In this document: positions 60,743-64,000 of the stretch, piece by piece | Layout: the number at the start of each line of letters is the position of its first letter | How positions within the stretch are numbered: the stretch's first letter is position 1 | NCBI GenBank assembly: GCA_027451525.1 | Contig: DAIDJF010000001.1 | Span: 62,001-126,000 of the forward strand | Direction of reading: 5' to 3' | DNA length: 64,000 nucleotides | Origin: Ktedonobacterales bacterium | Lineage (GTDB): Bacteria; Chloroflexota; Ktedonobacteria; Ktedonobacterales; Ktedonobacteraceae | Notes under the pieces: generated by a model | What the model saw: the letters and a program-made list of their open reading frames with translations, nothing else | The model's database searches: none | Told to the model about the DNA's origin: nothing | Made by a program: the position numbers and the translations under genes

Positions 60743-61903
60743 ATGATATCTTTTGAGATACTCGACATGTTATCCAGACAAGATCTGTTGCACTTTCTGA
60801 ATTTATCAAAAAGCAGCAGAGTGAAAAAAGAGCTTTTATTGGCTCAAGTGCAGGGACGTATAGCAGAGAACGAATATGAAGAGGTTCGTTTACTCGATCT
60901 CTTTTCGCAAGAACTGGCGGTGACACCGAGGGAATTGGAAAAAATGCTGCTTTGCTCGCGTATAGAGCGGCAACGTTGGGTTAAAGAGGGACGCATACCA
61001 GTTTTAGAGTATCGTACATTCCGGGTGGGAAGCCAGGAATTTTCCTATGCTGTGCATGAAAGGCGTGTGGTAACTGGTATTGCTCAGGAAGAGGTGCAGC
61101 ACTGGCGCGAGGAATATGTTCGCCAGATGCATGATCGGCGCAAAGATGGAAACCGCCGATCTGCTGAGTCGCGCAAAACACGACGGCAGTTACGGCAAGA
61201 TTTTTTTGACGTTTTGCATGAGTCGATGCGTGTATGGGAGCAAGAAGGTTCCAAAGAGCTTGCGCTGGTTTTTCAACTTGCGTATTGGACAGCATTTGCT
61301 TCGCGTTGGGCAAAAGAAAATCATGTAAAACTCCTACGCTGTCATGGGGAAAGCGAAAAATATCTGGCCCAACGCGATGAGTGGTACATGAAAAAGCATA
61401 TGGCAATGCATGTACTGGCTCAGACTCCTTATGCACGTCTCTCACTCTATAAGCCGCAAAACGCGGATAAGATTGTCTTGCATCTTTGTGAGGAGCATTA
61501 TGAGGAGATGCAGGAGAGTTTTTATGAGAGTAAATGGCAATTTTATATCGACCATGCCGCCAGTGTTTCGCGTTGTCATGATTGTCTAGTCCATTTTGAG
61601 CGCGATTACTATACGCTCCATTTTCTGGAAGTCACTACAGAGAAATTTCCTGACACATGTTTTGCTTTTCATGTACCATATGCGATTGGAAAGAGGCTGT
61701 TTGCGCAGCGTCACCTTCCCACGGCAGATCATGCTGAGCAGGAGGGAATGTTTCGTTTTGGTCGCCCAATTACACCCTATGAAAAAATTGTTTTGCGCGA
61801 ACAAGATGTTCATCTCCTCTTTGACCATGCATTAGCGGAAGTTCGCACATATTTCCAGATAGATTTTCCTAACATGCTCTTCCCTATTATAGAGCAGTCT
61901 TGA
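60743..61903 (+). CDS. Unknown protein with predicted HTH and zinc-ribbon motifs (386 aa)
   Basis: I do not recognise the family. Residues ~5-35 (SRQDLLHFLNLSKSSRVKKE) resemble a short SAP-like helix pair. Residues ~58-90 (TPRELEKMLLCSRIERQRW then VKEGRIPVL) look like an excisionase/MerR-type winged helix. A basic region QMHDRRKDGNRRSAESRKTR follows at ~127. Residues ~250-290 hold C-E-E-H and C-H-D-C pairs 25 residues apart, a likely zinc site. Together these suggest a nucleic-acid-binding protein. It is monocistronic, with an AT-rich upstream region. The ribosome binding site is AAGGGG. Confidence 0.7.
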   Translation: MISFEILDMLSRQDLLHFLNLSKSSRVKKELLLAQVQGRIAENEYEEVRLLDLFSQELAVTPRELEKMLLCSRIERQRWVKEGRIPVLEYRTFRVGSQEFSYAVHERRVVTGIAQEEVQHWREEYVRQMHDRRKDGNRRSAESRKTRRQLRQDFFDVLHESMRVWEQEGSKELALVFQLAYWTAFASRWAKENHVKLLRCHGESEKYLAQRDEWYMKKHMAMHVLAQTPYARLSLYKPQNADKIVLHLCEEHYEEMQESFYESKWQFYIDHAASVSRCHDCLVHFERDYYTLHFLEVTTEKFPDTCFAFHVPYAIGKRLFAQRHLPTADHAEQEGMFRFGRPITPYEKIVLREQDVHLLFDHALAEVRTYFQIDFPNMLFPIIEQS

Positions 61904-61982
61904 CAGTGTTTTGATTGTTTGCGTACTCTATAGAAGCAGATCAATAGACTGCTTTGACTGTGGTTTAAGAAAGGCTAGCGGA

Positions 61983-62327
61983 ATGAAAAAAGCGCATCTC
62001 GATGCACTGGAAAAGAATCGCCTTTTTGATGGCGTTTATGCACAGATCGTGGCCGGACAAGAGTTAATGGCAATGCGTGTGACCTTTGAGCCAGGTGGTT
62101 TTGCCGTACCTCACTCCCATCCTCACGAGCAGATGTCGATTGTCCTACAAGGGCAAGTAGAATTCACTATTGATGGTGAAAAGAAAATGCTAGAGGCGGG
62201 AGATGTCGTCTCTATCCCTGGTCATGTCGTGCATTCAGCAATGGCGTTGAAAGAGACGTATTTGATCGAAGTATTTACGCCTGTGCGCGAAGATCTGCTT
62301 GAGCGGTTTAATATGACTCGTTTATAA
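61983..62327 (+). CDS. Cupin-domain protein
   Basis: A 114-residue single-domain cupin. Motif 1 reads GGFAVPHSHPHEQMSIVLQG with the H-x-H-x-x-x-E metal ligands plus Q, and motif 2 reads LEAGDVVSIPGHVVHSAMAL with the final histidine. It is a small metal-binding protein or isomerase/dioxygenase-like enzyme, and its substrate is unknown. ATG at 61983 is chosen because it is preceded by AAAGG. The in-frame extension to 61911 lacks a site. Confidence 0.9.
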   Translation: MKKAHLDALEKNRLFDGVYAQIVAGQELMAMRVTFEPGGFAVPHSHPHEQMSIVLQGQVEFTIDGEKKMLEAGDVVSIPGHVVHSAMALKETYLIEVFTPVREDLLERFNMTRL

Positions 62328-62480
62328 GCGAAAGCACCCATAGAAGCTCTCTTTTTTGTGACAGCAAGATGGGTCAAATGCACTATACTGGGCTTCTAAT
62401 GATCATATACAATGAGATCAGAAATGATGGAAAGTCTATGCATAAAAGCTCGCTTGCTGTCAGGGAAAAGAGGTGCAGTC

Positions 62481-64000
62481 ATGGCTCGTAGTCTATACCG
62501 TTTTTATCTCTACACTGTCTGTATTGTCCTGCTGGTTTTTGCCATGGTCACGCTTGGACAATTGCTACATGTGGTGTTTGAATTTACACCCTTGCGACCT
62601 TCATATGTACAGGTTCCAGCAAGTGGTGATGTCATACAAGTTGTGGTGTTGTTCGCTGTCTCCTGGATAGCCGCTGGCTTATTGGGGGGATTACATTACT
62701 GGCTGATACGTCGAGAGATGCAGAGTGATGCTGGATCTGGTGTGAGTGCGGTGCGTGCCTTGTTTTTGAACGTTGTGGAAGGGGGGGCCGTCATCGTTGC
62801 GGTTGTTGCGCTGGGCTTTTTTGCGATGACAGAACTGGCTTCCAATAATAGTGTGGACATCTCTCCTGTGCTGGCAACCACACTACCTGCGCTCTTGCTT
62901 GCGGCGTTATTGCAATGGGAGCGACAGCGTACCCCTTTACCGGAAACAGCAAAAACTGCGCTAATTTTTCAGCGACTGCACTTCTACGGCGTACAGCTCA
63001 TTCTCTTAGTTCTGTTAACCGTTGCCTGGCAAAATAATTTTAGGCCATTCGTGGATACGCTGATGTTTGCGGGTAAAGGAACACAGGAGACGTGTCATAT
63101 TCTGGGTTATGGGGGAGGGTGTCCGACATATAACCCATTCTGGCTCTTTATAGACCTGCTCTGGTTTGCCTTCTTCTGGATTGGCTATGGTTGGCTCAAT
63201 CGCAAAGATACAGCAACCCTACCGCGCTTAATCTTGCATTTTGCAAGCCTGGCCTATGGAGTTGGTTTTGTGCTGTTTGGTATCTATCAAGGCATCTCGT
63301 TGCTGCTTATGCCTGTATTCCATTTGCCTGTAACGCTCAAAGATGTGACTGGCTTTGTTCCTCTCCATGACTTTATGTCGCCACTTACGTTAGGGCTGTT
63401 TGTTGTTGGCATGTACATGTACTGGCTACGTGATGCAGTCCGGTTGCAACTAATAGATCACGCGGTTGCGGGTACCATTGAGTGGGCAGCCAGTGCCGCA
63501 CTGGCTGCTGCCACGTTCTGGTGGGGTTGCGGGTATGTGCTGTTTAACTTGTTCCAATTGACTGGCCCAGTCTCGACCCATCCTGATGCGGTAGCCTGGG
63601 TAGCGGCTTTAGCCTTTGTAATTGCTGGCATTGCCTATATTCCTCTCGATATTGTGCTCGCGCGTTGGAATGCGGCTGGTAGCTCGGCGGCGGGAGCGCG
63701 GCGCGGCTTTGTTTTAGCTCTCCTTGGCAGTGGAATACTCGCTTGTGCTATTGGAGGCGCAGTCGCACTCTATGTCTGGATAACGATGTTAGTCGGTTCA
63801 CCTGTGAGTGACTGGCAGACGATCCTGCATGTGTCGCTGGCGGCCTTTATTGTTGGTATGTTGCTTGTTGGCATCTATCTTACCACCGCCATGCGCGAAC
63901 AGCTCTTTAGTGGTTTTACCAAATCGTTGCCTGCGGGAAGTAGTGTGCCTCTAACACAGACTGCACCTCCTGCGACTCCCGCGCCAGAAACGCTGGAAGC
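62481..64000 (+). CDS. Multi-pass membrane protein, DUF5671-like (3' end outside window)
   Basis: The frame is open from ATG at 62481 to the window end (506+ residues). It starts ARSLYRFYLYTVCIVLLVFA and contains at least ten hydrophobic segments in repeated pairs, each with a WLRR/YWLRDA-type basic end (for example HYWLIRREMQSDAG, MYMYWLRDAVRLQ, LARWNAAGSSAAG). The start RxLYRFYLY and the repeat pattern recall DUF5671 membrane proteins. The function is unknown. The visible end is a Pro/Ala/Thr-rich segment leading into a further, unseen part. AGAGGTG precedes ATG. Confidence 0.75.
   Translation, partial: MARSLYRFYLYTVCIVLLVFAMVTLGQLLHVVFEFTPLRPSYVQVPASGDVIQVVVLFAVSWIAAGLLGGLHYWLIRREMQSDAGSGVSAVRALFLNVVEGGAVIVAVVALGFFAMTELASNNSVDISPVLATTLPALLLAALLQWERQRTPLPETAKTALIFQRLHFYGVQLILLVLLTVAWQNNFRPFVDTLMFAGKGTQETCHILGYGGGCPTYNPFWLFIDLLWFAFFWIGYGWLNRKDTATLPRLILHFASLAYGVGFVLFGIYQGISLLLMPVFHLPVTLKDVTGFVPLHDFMSPLTLGLFVVGMYMYWLRDAVRLQLIDHAVAGTIEWAASAALAAATFWWGCGYVLFNLFQLTGPVSTHPDAVAWVAALAFVIAGIAYIPLDIVLARWNAAGSSAAGARRGFVLALLGSGILACAIGGAVALYVWITMLVGSPVSDWQTILHVSLAAFIVGMLLVGIYLTTAMREQLFSGFTKSLPAGSSVPLTQTAPPATPAPETLE

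Overview
The window is a typical stretch of bacterial chromosome, near 50% GC by eye, with mostly single-copy housekeeping and accessory genes on both strands. I saw no insertion sequences, phage genes, rRNA or CRISPR arrays. The gene content suggests a spore-forming, Ktedonobacteria-like member of the Chloroflexota: a CDC48-type AAA ATPase in a bacterium, nadB-nadC-nadA in one operon, a WD40-repeat lipoprotein, an oligoendopeptidase F, a DUF5671-like membrane protein and a GAF/PAS kinase. That assignment is inference from gene content, not from a marker gene.

Layout. 1-6 kb: the end of a cytochrome P450, a VOC protein, an unequal pair of acyl-CoA dehydrogenases, ogt and a comB pair. 6-18 kb: aldehyde dehydrogenase, CrtI-type desaturase, alpha/beta hydrolase, a coiled-coil membrane protein, a disulfide oxidoreductase divergent from zwf, csbD, pepF, and a glycosyltransferase with a cysteinyl-tRNA-synthetase-like tail at its N-terminus. 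19-30 kb: tRNA-Val, pcm, a sensor kinase with a coupled small partner, CDC48, and a peptide ABC transporter without ATPases. 30-40 kb: a GT87-like membrane protein, then a minus-strand run nadK-recN-FAD oxidoreductase-nudix-small membrane protein-GNAT, a methyltransferase, and two tandem S51 peptidase homologues of which one has lost its nucleophile.

40-45 kb holds the most system-like cassette: three overlapping or nearly abutting minus-strand genes encoding a DUF262 protein, a DUF3696-type SMC/OLD-like ATPase and a third protein that ends in a RelE-like segment. Their promoter is flanked by a 16-bp perfect inverted repeat. This looks like an anti-phage defence operon. Next to it is an Nramp-family transporter whose leader is a clear M-box magnesium riboswitch. 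Its metal-site residues also fit the magnesium branch of the family.

45-64 kb: an ethylene-receptor-like histidine kinase with a receiver protein, an ABC-2 exporter operon behind a long leader with a terminator, and a small sulfur-carrier operon (two TusA-like proteins, a DsrE-like protein, a uroporphyrinogen-decarboxylase-like protein). The last of these has a single in-frame TGA at the usual zinc-ligand cysteine position, followed by a SECIS-like hairpin. It is either a selenoprotein or a nonsense pseudogene. Divergent from it is nadBCA behind two tandem palindromic operators. The window closes with a WD40 lipoprotein, an acyltransferase, an unknown HTH/zinc-ribbon protein, a cupin and a partial membrane protein.
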